NCBI RefSeq assembly: GCF_002934265.1
Contig: NZ_PTIX01000007.1
Span: 62,001 to 126,000, forward strand
Direction of reading: 5' to 3'
Source of the DNA: Actinokineospora auranticolor
GTDB lineage: Bacteria > Actinomycetota > Actinomycetes > Mycobacteriales > Pseudonocardiaceae
DNA length: 64,000 nucleotides
In this document: one piece after another, positions 8,555-18,321 of the stretch
Numbering within the stretch: position 1 is the first letter of the stretch
Layout: every line of letters begins with the position of its first letter
Program-made: the position numbers and the translations under genes
The notes under the pieces: model-generated
What the model was told of the DNA's origin: nothing
Databases searched by the model: none
Seen by the model: the letters and a program-made list of their open reading frames with translations, nothing else

Positions 8555-8904
8555 CGCGACTCGTGCAGGATCGGCCACAACTCCACCGGAGTCTCATCCG
8601 CCCACGGCATATCCGCCGCGATGGCCTGCGCCCGCTCCTCGCTCTCGACGTCGAGCAGGTAGAAGCTGGCCATGTACTCCTTGGTCTCCAGGTAAGGCCC
8701 ATCGGTGATCGCAGGCACCCCACCCTCCCGCCGCACCAACCGCGCGTTCACCGCGTCCGCCAACCCGTACGCCCCGAACAACTCCCCGGACTCCCGGTAC
8801 TTGGTGTTGAACGCCTCCTGCTTGGCCAGCGCCTCCGGCCACGCCTCGGCGGGGAAGGAGTTCCACTTTTCCTGGTTCCCGTAGACCATCATCAGGTACT
8901 TCAT
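8551..8904 (-). CDS. YCII/DGPF-domain protein, sigma-factor partner
   Basis: 117 aa from ATG 8904 (MKYLMMVYGNQEKW...). The sequence has the YCII-related features ITDGPYLETKEYMASFYLLDVESEERAQAIAADMPWADE, including the DGPF-like DGPYLETKE. Such proteins are the usual neighbours and targets of ECF42 sigma factors, and here the stop overlaps the sigma start by 4 nt. The biochemical role of the family is not established; some members resemble dehalogenase or muconolactone-isomerase-like dimeric folds. Confidence 0.88.
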   Translation of the reverse strand: MKYLMMVYGNQEKWNSFPAEAWPEALAKQEAFNTKYRESGELFGAYGLADAVNARLVRREGGVPAITDGPYLETKEYMASFYLLDVESEERAQAIAADMPWADETPVELWPILHESR

Positions 8905-9036
8905 CTCGTTGCCTCTCTCTCGTGGCCCTGCTTGCACCCACCAGTCGGAGCCACACCGCAACTCTCGACATCACCCGCCGAGGATTTTTCCCCGAGTTTC
9001 ACCACGCCGGTCCAGGCGGATCCGGCTCCCGTGTGC

Positions 9037-9255
9037 GTGGCGGAACCCGACCTCGGGCCACCGGGATCGCCCGAACGGGCGCCGGACCACCCGTTCCGGA
9101 ACGATGACCCACGCGGTGAGCCGTGGGGGTTGGTCCGAGCCGCGCGAGCAGGCGACACGGCCGCGTTCGGGACGCTCTACGACCGCTACGTCGACGTGGT
9201 CCACCGGTACGTCGTTCCGTCCCCGGAATGCGCGAAGGCGGTCTCCCTCGGGTGA
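9037..9255 (+). pseudogene. Truncated ECF sigma factor (region 2 N-terminus only)
   Basis: The frame reads PWGLVRAARAGDTAAFGTLYDRYVDVVHRYV, the characteristic start of an ECF sigma factor (region 1.2/2.1), but after ~60 residues it runs into CAKAVSLG and stops at 9253-9255 inside a terminator hairpin. Regions 2.2-4 are missing. Possible starts are GTG 9031 or 9037. It is best read as a remnant left by a deletion that fused the 5' end of a sigma gene to a downstream terminator. A functional ~72-residue protein is unlikely but not excluded. Confidence 0.6.
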
Positions 9256-9272
9256 GGGAGACCGCCTTCGCG
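9231..9272. terminator. Strong bidirectional hairpin between sigma remnant and helicase gene
   Basis: A perfect 19-bp inverted repeat (CGCGAAGGCGGTCTCCCTC, loop GGGT, then the exact complement). It lies just past the 3' end of the minus-strand helicase gene (stop at 9281) and includes the stop codon of the sigma remnant in its loop region. There is no long T-run, as is common in GC-rich actinobacteria. Confidence 0.8.
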
Positions 9273-9280
9273 GTTCGTGC

Positions 9281-11158
9281 TCAGTCGCGGTCGCGCCAGC
9301 CCTGGGTCAGGTGGGCGCGGCGGGTGGCGCGGTTGCCGTTGTCGCGCGGCTCGGACTCGCGGGTGCGGGCCGGTCGGTCCGCACCGCGGGACTCCGTGGT
9401 CCCACGGCCGCGGAAGTCGTGGCCGCCGAACTCGCGCGGGCGGGACGCCCGGTTGTCCGACTCACGCCCACGGGAACCCGCGGACTCGCGCTCGCGGTAC
9501 GGGCGGCTGCCCGAGTCGCGGTTGTCCCGGCTGTGGCCGCGGTCGTCGCGGTTGCCGTAGCTCCGCTCCTCCCGACCCGCGAAGCCGTCGCGGCGGGAGT
9601 CCTCGCGCGGGCGGTAGCCGCGGTCGTCGCGGCCCCGGGAGTCGTCCGACCGGAACTCGCGGGTGGCGGACTCGCCGCGGGGGGCGCGGTCGTCGCGGCC
9701 CGCGTACTCCCGGGAGCGGTTGCCGTGGTCGCGGTGGTCGCGGCTCGGCTCGCGGCGGTCGTCGCGCGGGTGGCCCGAGCGGGCGCCACGGCCCTCGAAA
9801 CCACCGGTGCGACGCCGGAACTCGCCACCGGTGCGGCGGGCGGTGTGGCCGCTGCCGCGCGGGGCGCGCGCGGGCGGCGCCTTCTCCACCACCGGCTCAC
9901 CGCTGGGCACGCGGGCCCCGGTGATCCGGATCAGGTCGGCGTCGCCGGGCTTCACCCGGGTGTGCTCCGGCTTCACGCCCGCCTTGTCGGTCAACCGCAT
10001 CACGCCGCGCCGCTGGTCGTGGGTGACCACGGTGACGACGGTGCCCGCCTCACCGGCGCGCGCCGTGCGGCCCGCGCGGTGCAGGTAGTCCTTCGGGTCC
10101 GCGGGCGGGTCCACGTGCACGACCAGGCTGACGCCGTCGACGTGGATGCCGCGGGCGGCGACGTCGGTGGCCACCAGCACGGGCATGTCGCCCTCGCGGA
10201 ACTGGCTGAGCACCCGGTTGCGCGCGCCCTGGGTCTTGCCGCCGTGCAGCGCCCCGGCCCGCACGCCGACCGACCGCAGCTTGTCCGCGAGGCGGTCGAC
10301 GTGGTGCTTGGTGCGCACGAACATGATGGTGCGGCCCTCGCGCGCGGCCACCTCGGTGATGACGTCGGCCTTGTCCTGCTTGGACACCAGCAGCATGTGG
10401 TGCTCCATCGTGGACACGCTGGCGGTGGCCACGTCGACCGAGTGCGTCACCGGGTTGTTGAGGTAGCGCTTCACCAGCTGGTCGACGTCGCCGTCCAGGG
10501 TCGCGGAGAACAGCAGCACCTGGCCGTCGGGGTCGGTGCGGTCGAGGATCTCCCGCACCTGCGGCAGGAAGCCCATGTCCGCCATCTGGTCGGCCTCGTC
10601 GATGGCGCTGAACTGCACGCCGTCGAGGATGCACGTGCCCTGGCGGACGTGGTCGGAGAGCCGACCGGGGGTGGCGATCAGCAGGTCGACGCCGCGGCGC
10701 AGGGCCTCGGCCTGGCGCGGGAACGACATGCCGCCGACCGCGGTGCGGCACCACAGGCCCAGCGACTTGGCCAGCGGCGTCAGCGCGTCGCTCACCTGCA
10801 GGGCCAGCTCGCGGGTCGGCACCAGGATCAGGCCGCGCGGCTTGAGCGGCTGCGCGGTGCCACCGTCGAGACGCGACAGCAGCGCCAGCCCGAAGGCCAG
10901 CGTCTTGCCGGAACCGGTCTGCGCGCGGCCGAGCACGTCACGGCCCGCGAGCGCGTCCGGCAGGGTCGCCGCCTGGATCGGGAACGGCTGGTCGATGCCC
11001 GCCTCGGCCAGCGCGCGCAGCAGCGGCTTGGGCAGGCCCAGGTCGGCGAAGGTGACGTCGTCGCCGTCGAAACGGCCCTTCCCGCTCTGCCGGTGCCGCG
11101 GCTTGCGCTCGTCGGCCTCGGTGGTGGGGTCGTTCGTGGGCAGGGCAGAGTTCTGCAC
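9281..11158 (-). CDS. DEAD-box ATP-dependent RNA helicase with Arg/Gly/Asp-rich tail
   Basis: 625 aa. GTG 11158 is chosen because GGAGAGG lies just upstream, rather than GTG 11182. The Q motif (FADLGLPKPLLRALAEAG), Walker A AQTGSGKT at 79-86, IDEADQMADMGF, a SAT motif, and VATDVAARGIHV/HRAGRTARAG of the second RecA domain are all present. The last ~190 residues are a low-complexity basic/acidic tail rich in RDDR, SRE and RGR, probably disordered and RNA-binding. It likely acts in ribosome assembly or mRNA turnover (DeaD/RhlE type). It is monocistronic, with a strong hairpin after it. Confidence 0.9.
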   Translation of the reverse strand: MQNSALPTNDPTTEADERKPRHRQSGKGRFDGDDVTFADLGLPKPLLRALAEAGIDQPFPIQAATLPDALAGRDVLGRAQTGSGKTLAFGLALLSRLDGGTAQPLKPRGLILVPTRELALQVSDALTPLAKSLGLWCRTAVGGMSFPRQAEALRRGVDLLIATPGRLSDHVRQGTCILDGVQFSAIDEADQMADMGFLPQVREILDRTDPDGQVLLFSATLDGDVDQLVKRYLNNPVTHSVDVATASVSTMEHHMLLVSKQDKADVITEVAAREGRTIMFVRTKHHVDRLADKLRSVGVRAGALHGGKTQGARNRVLSQFREGDMPVLVATDVAARGIHVDGVSLVVHVDPPADPKDYLHRAGRTARAGEAGTVVTVVTHDQRRGVMRLTDKAGVKPEHTRVKPGDADLIRITGARVPSGEPVVEKAPPARAPRGSGHTARRTGGEFRRRTGGFEGRGARSGHPRDDRREPSRDHRDHGNRSREYAGRDDRAPRGESATREFRSDDSRGRDDRGYRPREDSRRDGFAGREERSYGNRDDRGHSRDNRDSGSRPYRERESAGSRGRESDNRASRPREFGGHDFRGRGTTESRGADRPARTRESEPRDNGNRATRRAHLTQGWRDRD

Positions 11159-11452
11159 GGGGTCCTCTCCGGACGTTGGCACGTCTCGGGAGGCTCCGCC
11201 CTCACACGCTCACGAGGTCGGCAGGCTTTCACACGGACGAGCCCGGCACGCTGCCTGCGTGCCGACGGTTGGGTCAGGTGGCACCGATGGCCCTTCCGGA
11301 GTCATCCAACCGACGCCGAACGGAACGCGAACGCGGTACGCCGCTCACGATGCCCCCCAACTCTACCCGACCCGGTGACCGACCAGCGCCGCGCGGGACC
11401 GAGATCACCCTCGACCAGCCGGAACCCGCCTTCCGCCTGCGAACCGCGGGCA
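11159..11452. other. Intergenic region upstream of the helicase gene
   Basis: About 294 nt with no credible gene. It should hold the promoter and an unusually long 5' leader for the helicase gene, common for cold-inducible DEAD-box genes. I see no convincing -35/-10 pair and no clear structured element. Confidence 0.5.
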
Positions 11453-11496
11453 CGCCGGAGCGGGGTGGGCGCGATCACACCCACCCCGCTCCGGCG
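11453..11496 (-). terminator. Hairpin terminator after the RIO kinase gene
   Basis: A perfect 17-bp stem (CGCCGGAGCGGGGTGGG with its complement, 10-nt loop) starts 4 nt past the stop of the minus-strand RIO gene. Confidence 0.8.
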
Positions 11497-11500
11497 AGGG

Positions 11501-12493
11501 TCATCCGAGGCCCGCGACCTCCAGCAGGTGCGCCGTCACGGTCCCCGGGTCGCAGACGGTCTCGGCGAGGCCCTGCGCGGCGAACCAGCGCGCGACGTTG
11601 GCGACGTCGCGCGCCAGGAACTCCGGGCCCGCCGGGTTGGCGATGAGGTCGACGACCTGGGGGAGGTCGATCAGCATCAGGTGGCCGTCGTGGACCAGGA
11701 GGTTGTACGCGGACAGGTCGCCGTGGGCGACGCCCTGGCCCGCGAGCAGCTCCAGGGCCGCGACCAGCTGCTCCCACAGCTCGCGCAGCTCGTCACCGGC
11801 CGGTCGGGCCTGGGCCAGCCGGGGCGCGGCCGTGCCGTCCTCGGTGCCGAGGAACTCCAGCAGCACCTCGATGCCGTCGCGCTGGGCCGGGTACGGCACC
11901 GGCGCGCCGACCGACCACAGCCGCGACAGCGCCGCGAACTCGGCCACCGCCCACTGCTCGGCGATCAGGTTGCGCCCGAACGACGTGCGGTTCGCGATGG
12001 CCCGGGTCTCCCGGGACCGGCGCATCCGCCTGCCCTCCAGGTAACCGGCGTCGCGGTGGAACAGCCGGTGTTCCCCGCTGCGGTACCGCTTGGCCGCCAG
12101 CAGGCACCGGGGCCCGTCCGGCACGGCCCGCTCGACGAGGAAGACGTCGGCTTCCTTGCCGGTCTTCAGCACGCCGAGCTCGGTGTCGGCCGCGGCCAGG
12201 TCGGTGACCAGCCAGGACGGTCGCGGGTGCGGCCCCTGTTCGCTGTCGCCCCAGGTGGACCAGCGGTCGGTCCCGGGCGGCAGCTCCTCGGCGGCGGTGT
12301 AGGCGTCGTCGCGAACCCGGCTGAGCCGCAGGCGTTCCGCCTCGGTGAGCCGTCCGGAGCGCTGCGGCTGCGGGTCCTCGGTGGACCTGCCCCGCCGCAT
12401 GCGGGTGGCGGACGGCGCGTCGTCGTCCCAGTCGTCCCAGTCGGTGTCACGACGGGCGCGGGAGGAAGCGTGGGTGAGATCGTGCTCTCGCAC
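11501..12493 (-). CDS. RIO1-like serine protein kinase
   Basis: 330 aa. GTG 12493 is chosen for the AAGGAG 8 nt upstream. An acidic N-terminus (DTDWDDWDDDAPS) precedes a RIO kinase fold: GVLKTGKEADVFLVER (ATP loop), LLAAKRYR (Lys), the catalytic loop VAHGDLSAYNLLV and the metal-binding LMLIDLPQVVD. RIO kinases phosphorylate or hydrolyse ATP during ribosome maturation in archaea and eukaryotes. The actinobacterial members are less studied. The next gene upstream lies about 270 nt away, so it is probably transcribed alone. Confidence 0.88.
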   Translation of the reverse strand: MREHDLTHASSRARRDTDWDDWDDDAPSATRMRRGRSTEDPQPQRSGRLTEAERLRLSRVRDDAYTAAEELPPGTDRWSTWGDSEQGPHPRPSWLVTDLAAADTELGVLKTGKEADVFLVERAVPDGPRCLLAAKRYRSGEHRLFHRDAGYLEGRRMRRSRETRAIANRTSFGRNLIAEQWAVAEFAALSRLWSVGAPVPYPAQRDGIEVLLEFLGTEDGTAAPRLAQARPAGDELRELWEQLVAALELLAGQGVAHGDLSAYNLLVHDGHLMLIDLPQVVDLIANPAGPEFLARDVANVARWFAAQGLAETVCDPGTVTAHLLEVAGLG

Positions 12494-12762
12494 GGGTGGG
12501 ACTCCTTGGGTGGAAGGACGCCCCACCCAGCGTCACGCCAGTGGGGCGGGTGGACGGGACAGTGCCGCGCCCACAACGACAGTCATCTGCACAGCGCACC
12601 TCCCTGCTATCCACCGGCATCTCCACCGGTCCGTGCGGCATAGCCTCCACTACCCGCCCAAGCCCCGCAACCCATTTATCGCACCGCTGTGACCAGCGAA
12701 AACACCGTCCGGTCCGGCTGCTCCGACGGGTGCCTCGGGGCAAGGTCCGGGCGTTCGGCCCG

Positions 12763-13506
12763 TCAGGGCTCGACGACCAGGTCGAAGGCCCGCCGGTCGG
12801 TCGGCTCCAGCCGCATGCCCGCGGCCTTGGCCACCGACACCAGGCCCCGGGTCGAGCCGGGCTCGCGCGGGGTCGTGGCGAGCGCGGCGGCGAGCTTCCC
12901 CTTGTACGCCTTGTTGAAGTGGCTGACGGTCTTGCGCCTGCCGCTCGTGTCCTCGGTGACCACCCGCACCGTCACGGCGTCGGGGATCGCCGCCAGGTTC
13001 GCGTAGGCGCCGGACCGCAGGTCGACCACCAGGTCATCCACAGTGGACAGAGTCTTCTCCAGGTCGGCCCGCCACACACCGCGCAGGCCGCCCAACCCGG
13101 GCAGGACCGTGCCACCCGAGAGGCGGTAGGCCGGGATGCGGTCGCCCGCCCGCACGACACCGAACAGCGCCGACGCCACGGCCAGCCGCCGATCGGCCCG
13201 GCGGCGCTCGGCCTTGGTGAACCGCCCGACTTCCATGGCGTCGTAGAGGACACCGGTGTACCGCTCCAGCGCGGGCCGCGTCGGGGAGCCGAACAGCTCG
13301 GCGTTGCGCTCGACCTCGTCCACCTGGCGGTCGGACAGACCCAGCGCGGTCAGGCTCGCGGCCAGGTCGCCCGCCAGCGCCACCACGGCGTCGGCGACCC
13401 GCGCGCGAACCGGGTTCAGCTCCGGGAACGACAGCGCGCCCAGGTCGAGCGGGGCGCCGTCGCCACCCTCGCTCTTGGTCTCCGACGGCGGAAGCAGCAC
13501 GAGCAC
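12763..13506 (-). CDS. yaaA: YaaA-family peroxide stress protein (DUF328)
   Basis: 247 aa from GTG 13506. It begins LVLLPPSETK and contains ERNAELFGSPTRPALERYTGVLYDAME, FGVVRAGDRIPAYRLSGG and VVTEDTSGRRKTVSHFNKAYKGKLAAAL, diagnostic for YaaA/DUF328. In E. coli YaaA limits free iron and DNA damage during peroxide stress and binds DNA; the role here is by family. It is divergent from the GNAT gene, with a 62-nt shared promoter region. Confidence 0.9.
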   Translation of the reverse strand: MLVLLPPSETKSEGGDGAPLDLGALSFPELNPVRARVADAVVALAGDLAASLTALGLSDRQVDEVERNAELFGSPTRPALERYTGVLYDAMEVGRFTKAERRRADRRLAVASALFGVVRAGDRIPAYRLSGGTVLPGLGGLRGVWRADLEKTLSTVDDLVVDLRSGAYANLAAIPDAVTVRVVTEDTSGRRKTVSHFNKAYKGKLAAALATTPREPGSTRGLVSVAKAAGMRLEPTDRRAFDLVVEP

Positions 13507-13568
13507 CAGCCGAGCCTAGAGATAATCCGGTCGAGTGACCCGCCCCGGGTGACCTAGCTTCCGCTCAC

Positions 13569-14531
13569 GTGACACCCAGCAGCGACCTGACCTGGCGCCC
13601 CTTGACCCGATCCGACGCACCCGCCTGGATACGCCTCACCACCGACATCGGCGCGGCGGACTCGACCAGCCAACGCCGAGACCTCAACGACTTCGAACGC
13701 CTCCTGCTGGACACCGAACCCACCGACACCGTCGCCGTGCTCGACGGCGACACCCTGGTCGCTTACGGCGTCGCGTGGGCGCGCGCGGGCACCCCGGTCG
13801 ACGACGCGCAGGTGCGACTCTCCGGCGGCGTGGCCCCGGCGTACCGCCGCCGAGGCGTCGGCCGCCAACTACTCGAACGACTGCACGAGTCCGCCATCGC
13901 CGTCGGCGCCCGCCTGTTCCCCGGCGTGCCGGTGACCGCCGTGGTCCCGGTCCACGAGTCGACCACCGACCTCCCGCGCCTGCTGGCCACGGCGGGCTAC
14001 GACCCGACCCGCCCCTTCTTGGTGATGGGCGCGACCCTCGCCGAGACCGCCGCGCCCTGGCAGCCACCGGACGGCTTGGTGCTGGAGCACTACCGACCCG
14101 AGTTCGGCCAAGCGTGGCGCCTGCTCCGCAACGCCACCTTCGCCGACCACTGGGGCAGCTACCCGGTCACCGAGCAGGCCTGGCGCGACCACTTCACCGG
14201 TGACGTGGATTTCGCCCCGCGCTTCAGCGTCCACCTCCGCGACCCCGGGTCGGGGGACCTCGCCGCCTTCGTCCTCTGCTGCGCCCGCCCGGACTCCCGA
14301 AACCTCGCCGTGGTCGACGTCGGCACCCTCCGCTCGTGGCGCGGCAAGGGCTTGGCGGGCTTCCTGCTGACCCAGGTCATGCACGAAGCACGAGCGGAAG
14401 GCTACGAAACCGCCACCCTCGTCGTAGACGCCCTGAACCCCACCGGCGCCGTCACCGTCTACGAACGCCACGGCTTCACCACCACCGACCGCTGGACCCG
14501 CCACACCCTCCCGCTGACCCCCGCGGGCTAG
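13569..14531 (+). CDS. Two-domain GNAT N-acetyltransferase (MshD-like layout)
   Basis: 320 aa from GTG 13569. Two GNAT domains lie in tandem: the first has the acetyl-CoA loop RRRGVGRQLLERL near residue 96, the second RSWRGKGLAGFLLTQVMHEAR near 256 followed by LVVDALNPTGAVTVYERHGF. This architecture matches mycothiol synthase and its many actinobacterial paralogues. The N-terminal domain is not obviously degenerate. The substrate cannot be assigned. Confidence 0.85.
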   Translation: MTPSSDLTWRPLTRSDAPAWIRLTTDIGAADSTSQRRDLNDFERLLLDTEPTDTVAVLDGDTLVAYGVAWARAGTPVDDAQVRLSGGVAPAYRRRGVGRQLLERLHESAIAVGARLFPGVPVTAVVPVHESTTDLPRLLATAGYDPTRPFLVMGATLAETAAPWQPPDGLVLEHYRPEFGQAWRLLRNATFADHWGSYPVTEQAWRDHFTGDVDFAPRFSVHLRDPGSGDLAAFVLCCARPDSRNLAVVDVGTLRSWRGKGLAGFLLTQVMHEARAEGYETATLVVDALNPTGAVTVYERHGFTTTDRWTRHTLPLTPAG

Positions 14532-15023
14532 CGATTCCCACGGTCCGCCCCGGAACCTGCTCGAAGTCGGCAGCCTGCCGATACCGGGGTGGCGGCGACG
14601 CAGGCACCCCGTGACACGTCGACAACGAGCGTGCCCACGCTCACCGGTACCCGCCTACGAACCTGCCCGTCGAGAGCGGTACGTCTCCACGGAGACCCGG
14701 CACGTCCCTGGAGGCCCGGCACGTCCCCGGGGGCCTGGCAGGTGCCCCGGAGACTCGGCACGTCCCCGGAGACCCAGTAGGTGTCCACGGGCATGACCAC
14801 AGCACGCGCCTGTGGTCTGAGCACGGCGGTTCCGGGGGAGCGCCTGCCTGAGCCGGTGTCCTCGCGGCGGCCTTCTGCCTTCACCCCCGCCACGCCGGTG
14901 CGTGATCGCCGGGGCGTGCCGGTCGCGGCAGGCCCCGCCCGTTCGGCCGCGGACCTCGCCTATATCAGCGGACCTGGCCCATTCGGTTGTGGAGACTCCT
15001 CCTCTCTCCTCGACCTCCAGCAC
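14532..15023. other. 492-nt intergenic region with a short imperfect tandem repeat
   Basis: There is no credible gene. ORFs here are Arg/Gly-rich on either strand and have no ribosome-binding site. From about 14677 to 14795 a ~20-nt unit resembling CGGCACGTCCCCGGAGACC recurs about six times with changes (for example GTCTCCACGGAGAC, GTCCCTGGAGGC, GTCCCCGGGGGC), and several units are themselves palindromic. The rest, including the end before the convergent VOC gene, shows nothing I can interpret. Confidence 0.6.
14677..14795. repeat. Imperfect ~20-bp tandem repeat, about six units
   Basis: Consecutive units align around a CACGTCC(C)CGGAGACC core with period 19-21 nt. The inner symmetry of each unit (GTCYCC ... 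GGAGAC) gives a series of small palindromes. It could be an array of protein-binding sites or degenerate replication slippage. Confidence 0.55.
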
Positions 15024-15449
15024 TCAGCCGTTGGTGGACCCCACGCAGAACTCGTTGCCCGCGGGGTCGGTCAGGGTGGTCCAGCTCAGCCCCGGGACCG
15101 CGTGTTCCCCTAACGGCGTGGCCCCCAGCCCCACGAGCCTGGCCACCTCGGCCGCGCGGTCCGGGGTGTGGAAGTCCAGGTGCACCCGGTTCTTGGTCAC
15201 CTTCTCCTCCGCCACCCGCTGCAACCCGACGCCCACGGCCTGCTCGCCGCTCGCCGGGCCGAGCAGGACGAACTCGCCGCCGTAGTCCGCGGTGATCTTG
15301 TAGCCGAGGGCCTCGGTCCAGAAGGTCGCGAGGCCGCGCGGGTCGGCGCAGTCGATGGTGACGGTCACGATGCCGATGCGGTCGCCGGAGTGCTGACCGG
15401 TCGCCGTCGGGTTGCCGGACGCGGTGTTGGTGTCGATGTCTTCGCTCAT
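15024..15449 (-). CDS. VOC (glyoxalase/dioxygenase-like) family protein
   Basis: 141 aa from ATG 15449 ([10 protein letters not shown]). After a disordered ~25-residue start, [28 protein letters not shown] and [21 protein letters not shown], then [11 protein letters not shown], give a single vicinal-oxygen-chelate module of the 'glyoxalase-like' type. The metal ligands and substrate are not assignable. It is divergent from mtnA with a 50-nt gap. Confidence 0.85.
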   Translation of the reverse strand: MSEDIDTNTASGNPTATGQHSGDRIGIVTVTIDCADPRGLATFWTEALGYKITADYGGEFVLLGPASGEQAVGVGLQRVAEEKVTKNRVHLDFHTPDRAAEVARLVGLGATPLGEHAVPGLSWTTLTDPAGNEFCVGSTNG

Positions 15450-15499
15450 GCCGGAAAAGGTACCCACGGCCACCGACAAAACCGCCCAGCCAAGCCAGA

Positions 15500-16471
15500 A
15501 TGATCGACGTGCGCACCATCGACTGGCAGTCCGACCACATCGTCATCATCGACCAGACGCGACTACCCGCCGAGGTCGTCACCCGGAATCTCCACACCGT
15601 CCCCGGGTTGATCGACGCGATCCGGTCACTCGCCGTGCGCGGCGCCCCCGCACTGGGGGTAGCGGGCGCCCTTGGGGTGATGCTCGCCGCACGGTCCACA
15701 GCGGACCCCGACGAGGTCCGCGCCCTGGCCGCCGACCTGCGCGCCGCGCGCCCCACCGCCGTCAACCTGGCCTGGGGCGTCGACCGCGCGCTGTCCCGAG
15801 TGGAAGAAGGCCCGGGCGCCGTCGAGGCCGTGGCCATCGACACCCTGGAAGCGGACGTCCGCCTCAACCGCGCCCTCGCCGCCCGCGCGGCCGACTGGCT
15901 CCTCGACCGCCTCCCCGCCCCGTTCAACGCCATCACCCACTGCAACGCGGGCGCCCTCGCCTGCGTCGAGTGGGGCACCGCGCTCGGCGTCCTGCGCGCC
16001 GTCCACGAACGCGGCGCCCTCGGCCACGTCTACGCCGACGAGACCCGCCCCCTGCTCCAGGGCGCCCGCCTGACCGCCTGGGAGCTGCGCGGCCTCGGCA
16101 TCCCCCACACCCTCGTCGTCGACTCCGCGGGCCCCTCCGTCATCGCCCGCGGCCTCGTGCAGGCCGTCGTCGTCGGCGCCGACCGGATCGCGGCCAACGG
16201 CGACGTCGTCAACAAGATCGGCACCTACCCGCTGGCGCTGGCCGCCGCCCGCGCGGGCATCCCGTTCGTCGTCGCCGCCCCCGAGTCCACCGTGGACCCG
16301 GACACCCCGGACGGCGCCGCGGTCGAGATCGAGGTCCGCGACCCGGCCGAGGTCACCGGCGGCGCCGCGCCCGCGGGCACCGACGCGCTCAACCTGGCCT
16401 TCGACGTCACACCGGCCGACCTGGTCACGGCGATCGTCACCGAGGCGCGGGTGGTAACCCCGATGCGCTGA
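15500..16471 (+). CDS. mtnA: S-methyl-5-thioribose-1-phosphate isomerase
   Basis: 323 aa from ATG 15500. [39 protein letters not shown] (catalytic Cys), [43 protein letters not shown] and [15 protein letters not shown] are the MtnA signatures. It isomerises methylthioribose-1-phosphate to the ribulose form in methionine salvage. No other mtn gene is nearby; proS follows 59 nt downstream and may be co-transcribed. Confidence 0.93.
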   Translation: MIDVRTIDWQSDHIVIIDQTRLPAEVVTRNLHTVPGLIDAIRSLAVRGAPALGVAGALGVMLAARSTADPDEVRALAADLRAARPTAVNLAWGVDRALSRVEEGPGAVEAVAIDTLEADVRLNRALAARAADWLLDRLPAPFNAITHCNAGALACVEWGTALGVLRAVHERGALGHVYADETRPLLQGARLTAWELRGLGIPHTLVVDSAGPSVIARGLVQAVVVGADRIAANGDVVNKIGTYPLALAAARAGIPFVVAAPESTVDPDTPDGAAVEIEVRDPAEVTGGAAPAGTDALNLAFDVTPADLVTAIVTEARVVTPMR

Positions 16472-16530
16472 CCTGCGGCGGGTCACTACGCTTCGTGGGC
16501 ACCACTCGTGCTTACCCGAGGAGCCTGACC

Positions 16531-18282
16531 GTGATCACCAGGATGTCGTCGTTGTTCCTGCGCACCCTGCGCGAGGACCCGGCGGACGCCGAGGTGCCCA
16601 GCCACAAGCTGCTGGTGCGCGCCGGATACGTCCGCCGCGTCGCCCCGGGCATCTACTCCTGGCTGCCGCTGGGTCTGCGGGTGCTGCGCCGGATCGAGGG
16701 CATCGTCCGCGACGAGATGGACTCGATGGGCGCGCAGGAGATCCAGTTCCCGGCCCTGCTGCCCCGCGAGCCCTACGAGGCCACGAACCGCTGGACGGAG
16801 TACGGGCCCAACCTGTTCCGCCTCAAGGACCGCAAGGGCGGCGACTACCTCCTCGGACCGACGCACGAGGAGCTGTTCGCGCTCACCGTCAAGGGTGAGT
16901 ACAGCTCGTACAAGGACTACCCGCTCTCGCTCTACCAGATCCAGACCAAGTACCGCGACGAGGCGCGTCCCCGCGCGGGCATCCTCCGGGGCCGCGAGTT
17001 CCTGATGAAGGACTCGTACTCCTTCGACCTCACCGACGAGGGCCTGGTCGCGTCCTACCAGGCCCACCGCGCCACCTACGTGCGCATCTTCGACCGGTTG
17101 GGCCTCAAGTACGTCATCGTCAAGGCCACCTCCGGCGCGATGGGCGGTTCGGCGTCGGAGGAGTTCCTGGCCGAGGTGCCCATCGGCGAGGACACGTTCG
17201 TGCGCAGCACCGCGTCCGACTACGCGGCGAACGTCGAGGCCGTGGTCACCCCCGCGCCGCCCGCGCGCCCGCTGGACGGGCTGGCCGAGGCGCAGGTCCA
17301 CCACACGCCCGGCACGCCGACCATCGACACGCTGGTCGCGTACCTCAACGAGGCCGGTCTGGGGCGTGAGTTCACCGCCGCGGACACGCTCAAGAACGTC
17401 CTGCTCAAGACCCGGCAGCCGGGCGCCAAGGAGTGGGAGCTGCTGGCCGTCGGCGTCCCCGGCGACCGCGAGGTCGACATGAAGCGGCTGGAGGCGTCGC
17501 TGGAGCCCGCCGAGGTCGCGGTGCTCGACGAGGCCGACTTCGCCCGCAACGCGTTCCTGGTCAAGGGCTACATCGGTCCGCGCGCCCTGCTCGACAACGG
17601 CGTCCGCTACCTGGTCGACCCGCGCGTGGTCACCGGCACGGCGTGGGTCACCGGCGCGGACAAGGCCGACCACCACGTCATCGATCTGGTCGCGGGCCGC
17701 GACTTCACCCCGGACGGCACCATCGAGGCCGCCGAGGTCCGCGAGGGCGACGCCGCGCCGGACGGCGAGGGCACCCTGGTGGCCGCGCGCGGCATCGAGA
17801 TCGGCCACGTGTTCCAGCTGGGCCGCAAGTACTCGGAGGCGCTGGGCCTGACCGCCCTGGGCGCCGACTCGAAGCCGATCACCATCACCATGGGTTCGTA
17901 CGGCATCGGCGTCTCCCGCCTGGTGGCCGTCGTCGCCGAGCAGACCCACGACGCGTCGGGCCTGGTGTGGCCGCGCCAGGTGGCGCCCGCGGACGTGCAC
18001 CTGGTCATCGCGGGCAAGGACGACACCCTCCGCGAGGCGGGTGAGCGGCTGGCTCAGGAGCTGCACGGCCGCGGCCTCGACGTCCTGCTCGACGACCGCG
18101 CGGCGGCGTCGCCGGGGGTCAAGTTCAAGGACGCGGAGCTGGTGGGCGTGCCCACGATCCTCGTGGTCGGCCGCGGGCTGGCGAACGGGGTCGTGGAGGT
18201 CAAGGACCGGGCCACCGGCGACCGCGCGGAGATCGCGGTCGACCAGGTCGTGGACCACCTGGTGACCGTCGTCCGCGGCTGA
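16531..18282 (+). CDS. proS: Prolyl-tRNA synthetase (bacterial type)
   Basis: 583 aa from GTG 16531, preceded by CGAGGAG. Class II motifs are seen: motif 1 near [18 protein letters not shown], motif 2 [26 protein letters not shown], motif 3 [17 protein letters not shown]. Between them lies the INS editing domain (residues ~235-400: [35 protein letters not shown]) that hydrolyses Ala-tRNA(Pro). The C-terminal anticodon-binding domain follows ([27 protein letters not shown]). A terminator lies immediately downstream. Confidence 0.96.
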   Translation: MITRMSSLFLRTLREDPADAEVPSHKLLVRAGYVRRVAPGIYSWLPLGLRVLRRIEGIVRDEMDSMGAQEIQFPALLPREPYEATNRWTEYGPNLFRLKDRKGGDYLLGPTHEELFALTVKGEYSSYKDYPLSLYQIQTKYRDEARPRAGILRGREFLMKDSYSFDLTDEGLVASYQAHRATYVRIFDRLGLKYVIVKATSGAMGGSASEEFLAEVPIGEDTFVRSTASDYAANVEAVVTPAPPARPLDGLAEAQVHHTPGTPTIDTLVAYLNEAGLGREFTAADTLKNVLLKTRQPGAKEWELLAVGVPGDREVDMKRLEASLEPAEVAVLDEADFARNAFLVKGYIGPRALLDNGVRYLVDPRVVTGTAWVTGADKADHHVIDLVAGRDFTPDGTIEAAEVREGDAAPDGEGTLVAARGIEIGHVFQLGRKYSEALGLTALGADSKPITITMGSYGIGVSRLVAVVAEQTHDASGLVWPRQVAPADVHLVIAGKDDTLREAGERLAQELHGRGLDVLLDDRAAASPGVKFKDAELVGVPTILVVGRGLANGVVEVKDRATGDRAEIAVDQVVDHLVTVVRG

Positions 18283-18288
18283 GGCACC

Positions 18289-18321
18289 CGGGTCGGCCCG
18301 CCTCGTCGGCGGGCCGACCCG
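18289..18321. terminator. Bidirectional terminator after proS
   Basis: A perfect 14-bp stem CGGGTCGGCCCGCC with its complement and a 5-nt loop, lying between the convergent stops of proS and the minus-strand paralogue gene. Confidence 0.85.

Noticed and set aside
8909..12643. 1244-codon plus-strand open frame opposite the helicase and RIO genes
   Set aside because: It lies antisense to two well-recognised genes and crosses their promoters and terminators. No domain is recognisable.
14655..15023. Possible minus-strand gene upstream of the ~20-bp repeats
   Set aside because: There is no ribosome-binding site, the composition is Arg/Gly-rich, and its repeated peptide only reflects the DNA repeat.
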